Of a stretch of DNA of 64,000 nucleotides, positions 27,980-38,378 are shown in pieces. The notes beneath the pieces were generated by a model. That model searched no databases, was not told the origin of the DNA, and saw only the letters and a program-made list of their open reading frames with translations. The DNA is taken from positions 42,751 to 106,750 of the forward strand of contig JADGEB010000006.1 of the NCBI GenBank assembly GCA_016744595.1, given 5' to 3'. The first letter of the stretch is position 1. Each line of letters opens with the position of its first letter. The position numbers and the translations under genes were made by a program. Origin of the DNA: Desulfuromusa sp. Lineage in GTDB: Bacteria > Desulfobacterota > Desulfuromonadia > Desulfuromonadales > Geopsychrobacteraceae.

Positions 27980-30904
27980 TCACCTGCGACTTTGAGTTTT
28001 CTTAACTTCAATACCGTCAGCATTTGGAGGAACAACGGCTTGAACCATGGCAGTCAACGTTGTAAGGATGTGTCCGGCATGTTCCATTTGCCCGTTTTTA
28101 GCATGGGCTTCCAATTCGGTCGCCGGTTCGGTGAAATCATCATAACCAACAGTCCCACCGGAACCTTTTAACCAATGAGCCAAACTGGCCAGCTCCTCCA
28201 TATTCCCTGAGCTTAAAGCTACGTCCATCTGCTTTACTTTTTCTTCCAGCCTTTCAATAAAGCTGATAATCGTCTTCTGCAACCGTACATTATTTGCCAG
28301 CCGGGAAACCAGTGGTTTCTGGGTGAGAACATCGGTCTTATTGTCAGAAATTGGTGAGTTTTTCTTTTCACTTGCGGCTGCAGGGATTGAAAGGGTTTTA
28401 CTCACCACCTCCGGCACAATGATTCTTGCTGCCAATCCACGCAGAGCAATGATCGATTCTAAAATATCTTGTCGCTGATTATTCTTTGCATGCGTTTCCA
28501 GTTCAGCAGCGGGCTCCGTAAAGGCATCAAATCCCACCGTTCCGCCCGCCCCTTTCAACCAATGGGCAAGGTTGGCGAGTTCTTTGAGATCGCCCCTTAT
28601 TTCTGCTTCATCCATAGCGGTTAATTGATCTTCGAGGCGCAGGACAAAACGGCAGATAATATCGTGAAACTTTTTATTACCGGCGGGCAGTTTAGAATAA
28701 ATCGGGCTCTCATCAGAAATCAGGATATGGTTAGTTTGAGCCATCGGAACAGCAGAATTTGAGACTTTAGCACTTGATCCTTCAACCCTCTGACCACCAA
28801 GAAGATGAGCCATCATTTCCAAGAAGCGGTCAATATCAATCGGTTTGCTCAGATAGCCTGAATATCCTGCATCCAGACATGCCGCCTCATAACCTTTCAT
28901 CGCATTGGCAGTCAGAGCGATAATGGGAATTTCAAGCCCTTTTTTACGCAGAATGCCTGCAGCGGTTATACCGTCCATAACCGGCATATTGACGTCCATC
29001 AAAACCACATCGTAATGGCTGCTTTCGGCTTTCTCAACCCCGACCTGACCATTCTCTGCCTCATCAACAGTCAAGCCAGCTTCTTCAAGTAAAAATCTGA
29101 CCAATTCACGGTTTTCAATTCCATCATCGACAACCAGAATTCGTGCGGGTTTAAATTCCCAAGAATACTTTTCTGCTGTATCAATGGTATTTTTTAATTT
29201 GGCAATTTCATCCGATTGCAGAAATTCGACCCCGGACAAATTACCCGTCGGCAGAGAAACCGTAAAGATACTGCCTTGATCCAACACGCTCTTGACCCAA
29301 ATATCACCACCCATGGCCTGAGCAAATTTACGACTAATGGTCAATCCGAGGCCAGTCCCACCAAAACGTCGAGATACGGTATTATCAGCCTGAACAAACG
29401 GATTAAATATTGCGAGCTGTGCATCTTCAGACATCCCGATTCCGGTGTCTACAATCTCAATCAACAGTCGGGGATCAGGGTTCTCTTCAAATCGACAATT
29501 CACTGTCACACTGCCGGCATCAGTAAATTTAATCGAATTACCAATCAAGTTAAACGCAATTTGCCGTAACCGAACCGGATCGACCTCAATCTTCTCTGGC
29601 AGACTCCCCTGAGCTTTAAAATCCAGATCGATCCCCTTTTCATCCGACTTAACTTTGAGCATCTGAATGACTTCGGAAATAATCGTATAAGGATCGACTT
29701 GCAATTTTTCCACTTCTATATGGCCAGATTCCACTTTGGAAAGATCGAGAATATCGTTGATCAATTCAAGAAGGTTTTTGCCACTTGAATGAATGGTATT
29801 GAGATATTTTAGACTGTCTTCTTCGTTCTTGACATAGCCCCGTTTGAGAATGTCGGTAAATCCAAGAATGGCATTCATTGGAGTACGAATTTCATGACTC
29901 ATGTTTGCCAGAAAAGAACTCTTTGCCTGGTTCGCGGCTTCAGCCTCAAGTTTGGAGTTGATTAGTTCGACTTCTTTTTCTTCCATCTCCGTAATGTCAT
30001 CAAAACTGACCAGAACTCCAGCATGCTTACTCCCTTCCCCCAAAACCGGTGAACAATTCACCCGAAAGGTTCGAAAATCATCTTCGGACAGCTGCAATCG
30101 AATCACTTTGTCTTTTTGGATCGTTCCCAAACCCAGTGCTACAATCCAGGGGCGTGCGGTTTTTTCGATTTTCACCCCAGTCGTATCAACCCAGGGAAGC
30201 TCCCCGGCGCGAAAACCAAGCAGACTGGTCGGAGTTTTATTGATCATCCCGGAAAATGCCTGGTTAGCGAGGACAATCTGTTCTTTGCGATCAAGAATCA
30301 GCAACCCGTCAGCCATAGTATCCAAAGCATCACGAACCCGGCTCGGAATCGCTTGCGATGGATCCAGTTGCCGTAACACTTTGCCGAGATAAAAATAATA
30401 AATGATAAAACCAACTGATCCGATCAGCAGCACCGTCAAAACCATCGGTGTTTTTATTAAGCTCAGCCAGCCAGAACCGGTTAGAGATTGGAAGTGCAAC
30501 TCCAGCTGCCCCCACTTCTGGTCACCCGACCAGATTGGAACCCGGACTTGCGATCCTTGTGAGTATTCACCACCCATATCCTGCCACTGCAGATCGTGCT
30601 CTGTTGTAGCAACCAAAGCCTGTCCGCCCCTGTGGCGTAAAGCGAGAGATAAAAGATCCTGATTACGCTCAACCAGCAGATTGAAGTCGGCGGTTAAACG
30701 CAAATAATTACTGCCCTGATAGTTGGCCGTTCTGACCAGCGCCGTACTGTAAACAGCGATCGATTCAGCCAGTGCAGCCCGTCCTTCGCGCACGGCACTA
30801 TTCCGATCCGGGATAATATCAAAAGAAAAGCATAGCATCACCAGACTGGTCATAATACCAACCAGTCCAAGAGCAATTCGTGCTTTAGGGCTCATAAATC
30901 GCAT
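27980..30904 (-). CDS. Hybrid sensor histidine kinase with receiver and two Hpt domains
   Basis: A 974-residue membrane sensor. Order: transmembrane helix (9-30), periplasmic sensor (about 31-150), second helix (152-174), PAS domain (about 190-305), HisKA with phospho-acceptor H337 (NMSHEIRTPM), HATPase (DTGIGMS, GGTGLGLTISRKF), a receiver domain (ILVVDDGIENRELV, VVLMDVNMPVMDG), then two histidine phosphotransfer domains with NLAHWLKGAGGTVGFDAF and SLAHWLKGSGGTVGYDDF. The Hpt copies are near-identical around the histidine, so a recent tandem duplication is likely. The downstream gene encodes the REC-GGDEF-EAL protein, which could receive the phosphate. Confidence 0.93.
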   Translation of the reverse strand: MRFMSPKARIALGLVGIMTSLVMLCFSFDIIPDRNSAVREGRAALAESIAVYSTALVRTANYQGSNYLRLTADFNLLVERNQDLLSLALRHRGGQALVATTEHDLQWQDMGGEYSQGSQVRVPIWSGDQKWGQLELHFQSLTGSGWLSLIKTPMVLTVLLIGSVGFIIYYFYLGKVLRQLDPSQAIPSRVRDALDTMADGLLILDRKEQIVLANQAFSGMINKTPTSLLGFRAGELPWVDTTGVKIEKTARPWIVALGLGTIQKDKVIRLQLSEDDFRTFRVNCSPVLGEGSKHAGVLVSFDDITEMEEKEVELINSKLEAEAANQAKSSFLANMSHEIRTPMNAILGFTDILKRGYVKNEEDSLKYLNTIHSSGKNLLELINDILDLSKVESGHIEVEKLQVDPYTIISEVIQMLKVKSDEKGIDLDFKAQGSLPEKIEVDPVRLRQIAFNLIGNSIKFTDAGSVTVNCRFEENPDPRLLIEIVDTGIGMSEDAQLAIFNPFVQADNTVSRRFGGTGLGLTISRKFAQAMGGDIWVKSVLDQGSIFTVSLPTGNLSGVEFLQSDEIAKLKNTIDTAEKYSWEFKPARILVVDDGIENRELVRFLLEEAGLTVDEAENGQVGVEKAESSHYDVVLMDVNMPVMDGITAAGILRKKGLEIPIIALTANAMKGYEAACLDAGYSGYLSKPIDIDRFLEMMAHLLGGQRVEGSSAKVSNSAVPMAQTNHILISDESPIYSKLPAGNKKFHDIICRFVLRLEDQLTAMDEAEIRGDLKELANLAHWLKGAGGTVGFDAFTEPAAELETHAKNNQRQDILESIIALRGLAARIIVPEVVSKTLSIPAAASEKKNSPISDNKTDVLTQKPLVSRLANNVRLQKTIISFIERLEEKVKQMDVALSSGNMEELASLAHWLKGSGGTVGYDDFTEPATELEAHAKNGQMEHAGHILTTLTAMVQAVVPPNADGIEVKKTQSRR

Positions 30905-30945
30905 TTATCAATCATCCTGTTCGCATCAGTGAAGCAATATAAGAA

Positions 30946-33900
30946 CTATTCATCGTCTTGCTCCTCTGCCTTTTTTTCACCTTTTTTGATAATTGCTTCC
31001 AAAGATTCATCATCGTCATCATTCAGTTTTCCGTTGGAGAGAATCGATAGTGGGTCAGCCAAATGCCAGGCAGGCATCGATGACAACAATGACGCAAGCA
31101 GCGAACCACCTTTGAGCATCCAAACCACATAACCTGCAGACAAGCCCATGGTTGTTGCAATGGCGCCGCTTACCACAGCAGTTTCAATTCTATCTTCGTG
31201 CCTAACTTCCTGTTGCAGGGCATCAAAAGAGCCCCGCACCAGATCGTAATTCCGAGCTGACAGAGTGCCAATATCCAAGGAATCCCAGACATTCCTCAGT
31301 GTTTCAATCGGAGTTGTTTCCAGTAGAAGATTCAGAGTCTGAAGCGTCAACTGCGGATCGCTATCCAGAGAACTATCATTATCACTGGCTGATTCTAAAT
31401 TCTGAATAAAGGATAAAATCGGGTTAACCAAAGGACTTCGTGAATTCCTCTTCCCAGAATCAGCATTTGCATTGCCATCTTCTTTAAGCGGAACCTGCGG
31501 TTCTGCTGATGATTCACCTACTTCAGCAGGATCTTCTCCAATCTCAGCTTCTTCCTCTTCTGCACCGCCCTCTTCAACAATTTCCTCAATTGACTCCTCT
31601 ATTTCAGGGGTAACGTCAGGTTCAGGTATGGCAGTGTTTGGTAACACGGTAACGCTGATACTTGAAGTTGCTCTGCCACTTTGGTCAGCAACGGTCACAC
31701 CATCTTCAGAGGATTCAACCTGGAAACTTCCTTCATCTGCACCGGTGACAGGAGTAAATCTGAGGCCATCCTGCCCTTGGGAGATACTGACATAGTCACC
31801 GTTATTCACCTGCGTGACACCATCAGCAAGATATAAAGTTCCTCCAGTAATGGCAGATATTCTGAAGTGAGTGACTTCAGCACCATCACTCGCATGACGA
31901 CTGATGGTGATAGGGTTCGTCTGTGACCCCACCAGAACTGTAGCATCGACAACTTGTGGAGTATCACCAACCGGTTCAACATAGATGAAAGCGGTTCCGC
32001 TGGACATCCCGCCGCGACCATCGCTAAGCGTATAATTGAAGCTGTCGGTATTGCTGAAATTGTCGTCCGGGGTATAAGTCAGGGTACCATCGCCATGATC
32101 AGCCAGAATTCCATGGGTTGGCTGGGTAAATGTAGTTATGGAAAGACTGTCTCCATCGGCATCCGAATCATTGGCCAGAAGGTCAATCATCGAAGTAATG
32201 GTCAAAGCATTATCTTCAATAGCGGTCAGATTATCATTCATTGCGGTTGGCGTAACATTGCTGTCATTAACAGTAATAGGGAACGTCTGGCTGGTACTCA
32301 GGCCTTCTCCATCAGTACTTGTGATGGTCACATTGACAGTCGGATCGATTGCATATTCAAGACTCTGACCGGCTTGCAGCTTCAGTTGATCGCCGATGAT
32401 CTCGAAACGCAGATCATCAACTGTGTAGGTGTGAGTGTCCCCGGCGTCAGCATCAATGGTGCTGAGATTGCCGACAATCACCCCAGCACTGAACTCATCA
32501 ACGCTGAGGTTATCTAAAGTGATCGCTGTCGGTGCATCATTGCTGTTACTGATGACGATATCGAAAGTGTCGGAGATGGCTTCATCATTACCATCATCGG
32601 CGGAGACCGTCACACTGATGGTGCCAATATCAGCATTGAGTGGCGTCCCACTGAAAGTGCGGGTGGCCGCGTCAAAAGAAAGCCAACCGAAAGCGTCAGA
32701 GGTATAAGTCAGAGTGTCGCCATCGGCATCATTGAAAGTATTGGCCGCAAACTGGAAGGTAAAGAGGGTATCTTCGATTGCGGTTTGATCAGCAATCAGG
32801 TTTGTGACGGTCGGGGCATCGTTGACTGGATTGACAGTAATAGCCACACTTGCAACATTCGAGGTAGCACCGCTCACATCGTCGATAGTGTAGGTGAAAC
32901 TATCTGATGAGGTCTCAGAACCATTGTGGGTGTATGTCAGAGTCCCATCGCCGTTGTCAATAAGTGAACCGTAACCAGGACCGGAGATGACGGTAATGCT
33001 ATTCAAATCTAAAACATTATCTGCATCGCTGTCATTGCCAGTGAAATCAATGACAATTGATCCAGCTTCATTCACTGTCGCCGTGTCATCACCAGCCACC
33101 GGTGCATCATTCACCAAATTCACTGTCACTGCAAAGGTCGTATCAATAAACAGTCCGGCAGTATCGGTCGCTCGGACGGTAATATTCGAGGTGCCATTCT
33201 GATTGTCGGCATAATTCAGGGTCAGGGTGCCTGCTCCACCATCAATATCGGTTGAATTAAACAGGCTGGGATTGGTGTTGACTGTAAGCGTATAAATTAA
33301 ATTCGAATCTAAATCTTCAACATCCGCAAAAGCAGCAAAGAGATCAATCACGCTATCAACCGCGTCTTCAGCTACGACCACATTGGCAATGCCTGAGGTC
33401 GTGGGTTCGTCGTTTACCAGATTGACAGTCACCTGCACAGTCACATTGGTAACCGACTCGCTACCACCATTATCCAGAGCCACCACTTCAAATGCATTCA
33501 AGATACCATTTGCACCTCCATCTGGCGTCCAGTAACCGTTAGTTGTCGCATTCAACGTATCATTGCTACCTGCGATCCAGGCTGTCGCTGTTCCGGCGCT
33601 AGTACCGATATTCAGTGAGCCACTCTGTACTGATTTGACGACAAAAGCATCTACCGTCCCATCAACATCAGCTTCATCACCCTGCACCGCAAGATTTTCG
33701 AAGGTTATAGTAATTTCACTGTCTTCATCTCCTGAAGTGACCGGCCCGACAAAACTGGTAAAGGCAGGTGCATCGTTAACCGATGAAGAATTAACGGTTA
33801 TCATTCCGGTGATGGGAGCAGCAACACCGTCACCCACGCTGGTAGCAATAGAAAATGGGCTGTCATAATTCACTGTTGGCGTAAAGGTGACGCCTCTCAA

Positions 33901-36900
33901 CAACGTGTTGACATCGACAATCGCCCCGCTGGCCATCCATACACCGGTACCGGGAACAAACGTTGATGTAACTGAGCCAGAAGTAGCAACACTCAAAGCT
34001 CCGGCACCAGCATCGGATAAGGTCAGGATGGCAGTTACATTCGGGCTGTCCACGTCAGAGATCGTGATATCGGTTAAATCGAGCAGTGTATCCTCGATGT
34101 AAAGTACAGTTACACCCATATTGGTGGCTGTCGGCGCATCGTTGGTATTGACAACATTAATGGTCATGGTGTTTGCAGTTGACAAATCCACGCCGCCATA
34201 TACGGTACCGCCTGTATCCTGCACTTGAAAAGTAAAACTGTCATAAGCAGTGCCTGATCCATTCAATGGAGGCGTATACGCCAACAGGCCAGCGTCGATA
34301 TCACTGACACTGACCAGATCACCAGCCAAGACAGCCACCGAGTTATTGGTCAGGGTTCCCAAAAGAGGCAAGGCGGTCATTTTAACCTTATTGAAAGCAT
34401 CATTATCTGCAGAATCACTGAACCCGAAATCTGCTGAAGTAAACGTATAAGCAGTTTCCTCTAGGGTGGAGACGGTTGTGTCTGTTCCACTCGGCTGATC
34501 ATTGACGGAATTGACAATGACTTGCTGGGTTATAGGCAGACTGGATCCGGTATCGCCATCGGTCAAGGTGAAGGTCAGCGTTCTGGTCAGATCGTTGGGA
34601 TTCTCCGAACTGTTACTGAAAGCGATTTGCCTTAAGACATCTTGGATTAAGGAAGGTGTCGCATTACTGCTACCGCCCCAAGTTATAACGAGGTCAGCCC
34701 CACCAGTGCCACCACTGAATGTCCCAATGACGTTGCCACTGCCGCCAACCTCCACGTTATTTCCATCGAGAGTCACACCACCGCCAGGCAAAATGCTGAC
34801 AATATCAGCCGCGCTGCTGTTGGTGCTGATTGAAACGGTCAGTGTTCCTCCATCCAGATCAGGACTATCAATATCGGTGACTGTTGCACCGGCATCAACG
34901 ATCACCACAGAACCATTTTCTATATAAGTATTCGGATCGTTAGGCAGAGTTAAAACCGGTGCAACAACTCCAAAATAATTAATCGATTGTTGGACTACAG
35001 CACTTGTGCCACCATCCCCATCGGATAGAGCAAAATCTACAGTTCTTGTGCTCGTATCAGCACCGCTATTGTTATTATAGGCAACTTGCCTGAGGACTGT
35101 TTGGATATCGGCAGGGGCACTGCTCTCATTCCAGATTATCACTAAATCTGCGCCTGCTGTACCACCACTGTAAGTACCGATGGTCACCGTGTTTACTTGG
35201 ATATCAAAACCAACTAGGGAAACCGTGTCCTCTTCCAGAATACTCAAATTGTCATTTAGAGTGCCCCCTGCAGAGAAACTGACAGAGAGTGTTCCACCAT
35301 CAAGATCCGCACTGTCTACATCATCGGCTGTTGCACCCGCATCAATTTTAGTGGTGTTACCTATTGTATAACTAATGGCTGGGCTTGGCAGCGTAATAAC
35401 TGGTGCCTGATTGTGTGACGACGTCAAGGTGAAGCCATCCAACGCTTCTTTGCCGCCATCATCAAATGCAACATCAGCACCGGTAAAAAATAATGATGGA
35501 GTCACCAGACCATGCCCAGATCCTGACCCAAGAGTAGTTTTGGTGACCTCCAGAGCGAAGACATCGAATTCCGTAACAGCCAGTGTCTCCCCGGCACCAA
35601 TACCCTCTTCGTTCTCTACGGATACCAGAATAGTACCGGCCGTCAAAGTTCGTCCGCCAATGGTCGTGGTCGTCTCAATCAGATCCAGACCATATATTTT
35701 CTCGTCAATGCGCACTCCCGGGTCGTCCCCCTCAATCAGGACTCCAGCAGTACCGCTGGTGGTCGATATACCGACACTGCCCGTTGTGTACAACCAGATG
35801 TCATTTTCCTCTTCGCCTCCTTTACGGCTGAAGATAAAATCACCAGTTCCAACCGTGATATCACCAACCACAGTGTCTTTTTCGATCAAGGACAAAGCCC
35901 ATATTTCCGTACCAAGCGGATTTTCAAGCAGCACGGCAAAGGAGCCAACACTATAATCGCCCGGAGTATCGGGACGAAAAATAAAAACATCTTCCTTCTT
36001 TACGTTGAGACTGTTGAAAAAACCTGGATCAGGTGATGCAGAATTGCCGGTAAGGTTTAAATCCTCGCCAGTCAGTAATAGGTCACCGGCCAGCAGTTGA
36101 AAGGTATTAGTCGTGCCAAGCAAAATGTCCGCCGTGACATAATGAACTCCGTCGATATTTTTATTCGTGCCAAAAAGTTCAATATCAAACGCTGTAGAGA
36201 AAGTGCCATTTGTTGCTGAAGGAGCAAAAGCGAGGCTTGGATCGGTCATTTGGATCAAATCACCCTCATCCCAGGTATCGATCCCGAGTGACTGTCCCCC
36301 GGCACTGACATCGTCAACAGTGGTTAACCAGAAAGCATCATTAAAAGGAGCAGATAATTCATAAGCACCGATATCTACAGTTTTGGTAAGATCACCATCA
36401 CCGTCAACGGGGCGTGAGTAACCACGCTGGTCTGTGGTTGGCGCTCCGAGGTTGGTTCCGGCATCAATAGCAGGACTATCGGCTAATAATGCATAGATCC
36501 GAGTTGATCCGCCATAGTAACCCAGGCTGTCCAGTTTCACGTCAAGCGGTATTGCGAGAGATCCACTCTGGTCTCCGATGCCGGATAAGTTTGCTGTTCC
36601 ATCACTATCTATATTGTATCCTGAGATGACGAACCCTGAGCCGTTGACAGATATATTGTCGGTGCCATCATCAGCGGGATCAATGGTGTCGGTGCCAATA
36701 GTATTATTGGCCAGTATACTGTTAGTAATCATCAACCAAGCTGTACCATCGACTTCAATCCCTCCACCAGAACCACCAGCGTCGTTGTTGACAATGGTGC
36801 TATTTATGATCGTTAGGGTGCCAGCAGTATAGATACCTCCGCCATAGCCTTCAGTTGTCCAGTTTTCAGCTATTGTGACATTGCTAAAGATACTGGAATC

Positions 36901-38178
36901 CCCTGCCGTAATACGAACAGCAGCGCCTTCCAGTGCTGAGTTGCCCGAAAGAGTGACGCTATTCAGTATCAGGGCACTTTCAATATTGTAAATTCCGCCA
37001 CCAAGTTCATTGACTGATGTATTGTTTGTTATCTCTGAATCAGTAATTGTTAGAGTGTTTCCATTGAGAAGCCTTATCCCTCCTCCACTGGATAATTCTT
37101 CCGTGCCGCCACTGGCGTAGCCGTTAGTGATGGTGACACCACTGATATTCACATTTCCGCTACCTGATAAAATTTCAAAGACCCGATCAATTTGAGCTGC
37201 GTCAATGATTGTTGTGTCGGCACCGGCACCGGTAATGGTTAACGCATCGCTGATATCCAGATCACCAGTAGCACTAAACTCTTCGCCGGTGCCCTCGATT
37301 GACAAGAGATAGGTTCCAGGCCCAAGGATGATATCGTCAACACCAGAATTATTGTTCGCCGCAATAATCGCTTCACGTAGTGAAATACCATCACCACCAT
37401 CAGCCCCGTTCAAAGCTGTTACTGTTGATAAGTCTGGCGCATTAACTACATCATTTACCTGGGTTACGGTAATGGTGCCAAGCAAACCGTGCCAATTCAG
37501 CAGAGAGCTGCCATCGATCAAATCAGCGTCGACAACACCAGTTTCATATTCAAGATCCCAATCCCCACCAAGAATTGCCGAACCAGTCACATCATTACTG
37601 GCCGCAACGTCAGCGCCGGTCAACAAAGCAAGAGAACTGATTAAAGATTGCCCCGCTTCTCCTGAAGTCAGATTACAACCATAGAAAAGCAGATCAGCAT
37701 GATCGGTTAAGGCATTTTGCCAGCTTTCAATCGTTTCAGCATAGGCATCAAGTGTTGACAGATTAAGGGGAGAATCGCCCAGCACAACTTCTCCGGCGCT
37801 GCCGTGAGAGATGATATGAACAGCGGAAATATTTTGCTGAGAATTCAGATAATTGCTGATCTGAGTAATTCCATCTGTGTTGCTATCGAGCAACACAGTT
37901 TCAAATTGTCGCCCCCCTTCTGCTTGTACCTGAATATCGTCAAGCAGTTGTTGGTAACCATCAATCCCAACATCGACAAATATAACTTCACGTTGAACCT
38001 GCTCAGCCGCCTCTGCAACCTGCTCACTGTCACCACTTAACTGCGCTGGCGCTGTCAGCAAGACATCTTGATCAGCCGCTAGAACAGTACCATCAACCGG
38101 CAACAGGGCCAGGTCAGCACTAAACAGCAGGCGTGGTTCAAGTTTTTCTAGCAGAAATACAGACTGGTGATTTTTCAT
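30946..38178 (-). CDS. Giant LEPR-type surface protein: DUF4347, CSLREA/beta-helix, cadherin-like repeats, C-terminal membrane anchor
   Basis: A 2410-residue surface protein. It begins MKNHQSVFLLEK followed by LEPRLLFSAD (13-22), the LEPR N-terminal motif of large repetitive proteins; there is no ordinary signal peptide. Residues about 63-215 form a DUF4347 domain with HIISHG (H121, H125) and YGCNL (C168). From about 240 a CSLREA-type motif (DGISLREAI) opens a parallel beta-helix-like region to about residue 640. About ten cadherin/VCBS-like repeats follow, most joined by NDAP- or NDEP-type linkers and rich in D/N. An acidic linker (about 2185-2235) leads to a C-terminal membrane segment (from about 2334: GAIATTMGLSAGYVVWMLKG) and GGSLLASLLSSMPAW, then a charged tail. 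It is divergent from the secretion-type operon at 38379-47470, its likely exporter. Probable adhesin or matrix protein. Confidence 0.93.
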   Translation of the reverse strand: MKNHQSVFLLEKLEPRLLFSADLALLPVDGTVLAADQDVLLTAPAQLSGDSEQVAEAAEQVQREVIFVDVGIDGYQQLLDDIQVQAEGGRQFETVLLDSNTDGITQISNYLNSQQNISAVHIISHGSAGEVVLGDSPLNLSTLDAYAETIESWQNALTDHADLLFYGCNLTSGEAGQSLISSLALLTGADVAASNDVTGSAILGGDWDLEYETGVVDADLIDGSSLLNWHGLLGTITVTQVNDVVNAPDLSTVTALNGADGGDGISLREAIIAANNNSGVDDIILGPGTYLLSIEGTGEEFSATGDLDISDALTITGAGADTTIIDAAQIDRVFEILSGSGNVNISGVTITNGYASGGTEELSSGGGIRLLNGNTLTITDSEITNNTSVNELGGGIYNIESALILNSVTLSGNSALEGAAVRITAGDSSIFSNVTIAENWTTEGYGGGIYTAGTLTIINSTIVNNDAGGSGGGIEVDGTAWLMITNSILANNTIGTDTIDPADDGTDNISVNGSGFVISGYNIDSDGTANLSGIGDQSGSLAIPLDVKLDSLGYYGGSTRIYALLADSPAIDAGTNLGAPTTDQRGYSRPVDGDGDLTKTVDIGAYELSAPFNDAFWLTTVDDVSAGGQSLGIDTWDEGDLIQMTDPSLAFAPSATNGTFSTAFDIELFGTNKNIDGVHYVTADILLGTTNTFQLLAGDLLLTGEDLNLTGNSASPDPGFFNSLNVKKEDVFIFRPDTPGDYSVGSFAVLLENPLGTEIWALSLIEKDTVVGDITVGTGDFIFSRKGGEEENDIWLYTTGSVGISTTSGTAGVLIEGDDPGVRIDEKIYGLDLIETTTTIGGRTLTAGTILVSVENEEGIGAGETLAVTEFDVFALEVTKTTLGSGSGHGLVTPSLFFTGADVAFDDGGKEALDGFTLTSSHNQAPVITLPSPAISYTIGNTTKIDAGATADDVDSADLDGGTLSVSFSAGGTLNDNLSILEEDTVSLVGFDIQVNTVTIGTYSGGTAGADLVIIWNESSAPADIQTVLRQVAYNNNSGADTSTRTVDFALSDGDGGTSAVVQQSINYFGVVAPVLTLPNDPNTYIENGSVVIVDAGATVTDIDSPDLDGGTLTVSISTNSSAADIVSILPGGGVTLDGNNVEVGGSGNVIGTFSGGTGGADLVITWGGSSNATPSLIQDVLRQIAFSNSSENPNDLTRTLTFTLTDGDTGSSLPITQQVIVNSVNDQPSGTDTTVSTLEETAYTFTSADFGFSDSADNDAFNKVKMTALPLLGTLTNNSVAVLAGDLVSVSDIDAGLLAYTPPLNGSGTAYDSFTFQVQDTGGTVYGGVDLSTANTMTINVVNTNDAPTATNMGVTVLYIEDTLLDLTDITISDVDSPNVTAILTLSDAGAGALSVATSGSVTSTFVPGTGVWMASGAIVDVNTLLRGVTFTPTVNYDSPFSIATSVGDGVAAPITGMITVNSSSVNDAPAFTSFVGPVTSGDEDSEITITFENLAVQGDEADVDGTVDAFVVKSVQSGSLNIGTSAGTATAWIAGSNDTLNATTNGYWTPDGGANGILNAFEVVALDNGGSESVTNVTVQVTVNLVNDEPTTSGIANVVVAEDAVDSVIDLFAAFADVEDLDSNLIYTLTVNTNPSLFNSTDIDGGAGTLTLNYADNQNGTSNITVRATDTAGLFIDTTFAVTVNLVNDAPVAGDDTATVNEAGSIVIDFTGNDSDADNVLDLNSITVISGPGYGSLIDNGDGTLTYTHNGSETSSDSFTYTIDDVSGATSNVASVAITVNPVNDAPTVTNLIADQTAIEDTLFTFQFAANTFNDADGDTLTYTSDAFGWLSFDAATRTFSGTPLNADIGTISVTVSADDGNDEAISDTFDIVISNSNDAPTAITLDNLSVDEFSAGVIVGNLSTIDADAGDTHTYTVDDLRFEIIGDQLKLQAGQSLEYAIDPTVNVTITSTDGEGLSTSQTFPITVNDSNVTPTAMNDNLTAIEDNALTITSMIDLLANDSDADGDSLSITTFTQPTHGILADHGDGTLTYTPDDNFSNTDSFNYTLSDGRGGMSSGTAFIYVEPVGDTPQVVDATVLVGSQTNPITISRHASDGAEVTHFRISAITGGTLYLADGVTQVNNGDYVSISQGQDGLRFTPVTGADEGSFQVESSEDGVTVADQSGRATSSISVTVLPNTAIPEPDVTPEIEESIEEIVEEGGAEEEEAEIGEDPAEVGESSAEPQVPLKEDGNANADSGKRNSRSPLVNPILSFIQNLESASDNDSSLDSDPQLTLQTLNLLLETTPIETLRNVWDSLDIGTLSARNYDLVRGSFDALQQEVRHEDRIETAVVSGAIATTMGLSAGYVVWMLKGGSLLASLLSSMPAWHLADPLSILSNGKLNDDDDESLEAIIKKGEKKAEEQDDE

Positions 38179-38243
38179 TAAAACCTATCACTTCTTGGTA
38201 ATTACGTAAGCAGGTAGAAAAAATTGATCTCTAATTATTTCAT

Positions 38244-38261
38244 GATAATGATAATTTATCA
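38244..38261. promoter_or_regulatory. Fur-box-like sequence in the adhesin/exporter divergent region
   Basis: GATAATGATAATTTATCA starts with two GATAAT hexamers, the repeat unit of the Fur consensus, and the third unit is only loosely matched. It sits in a very A+T-rich 200-bp gap between the giant protein gene and the export operon. In such A+T-rich DNA chance similarity is quite possible. Confidence 0.35.
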
Positions 38262-38378
38262 ATATTATTATATTAATTATTTCACGAAATTTATTTAATA
38301 AATGTATTGCGATCCTGTGTGATATTCACTATAGTTCATAAGCATTGGCTAATAATAATCCTCAAACTCCTTGTAAAC

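Noticed and set aside
32435..35956. Many open frames on the plus strand opposite the giant surface protein gene (up to 181 codons)
   Set aside because: They are antisense to a clear coding frame, are rich in S/P/T/V as expected from the complement of D/N/T-rich repeats, and have no ribosome binding sites or recognisable domains.
30946..38178. Repeated DNA blocks that might suggest a CRISPR or satellite array
   Set aside because: The repetition reflects protein-level cadherin-like repeats; units are long, diverged and without regular spacers.
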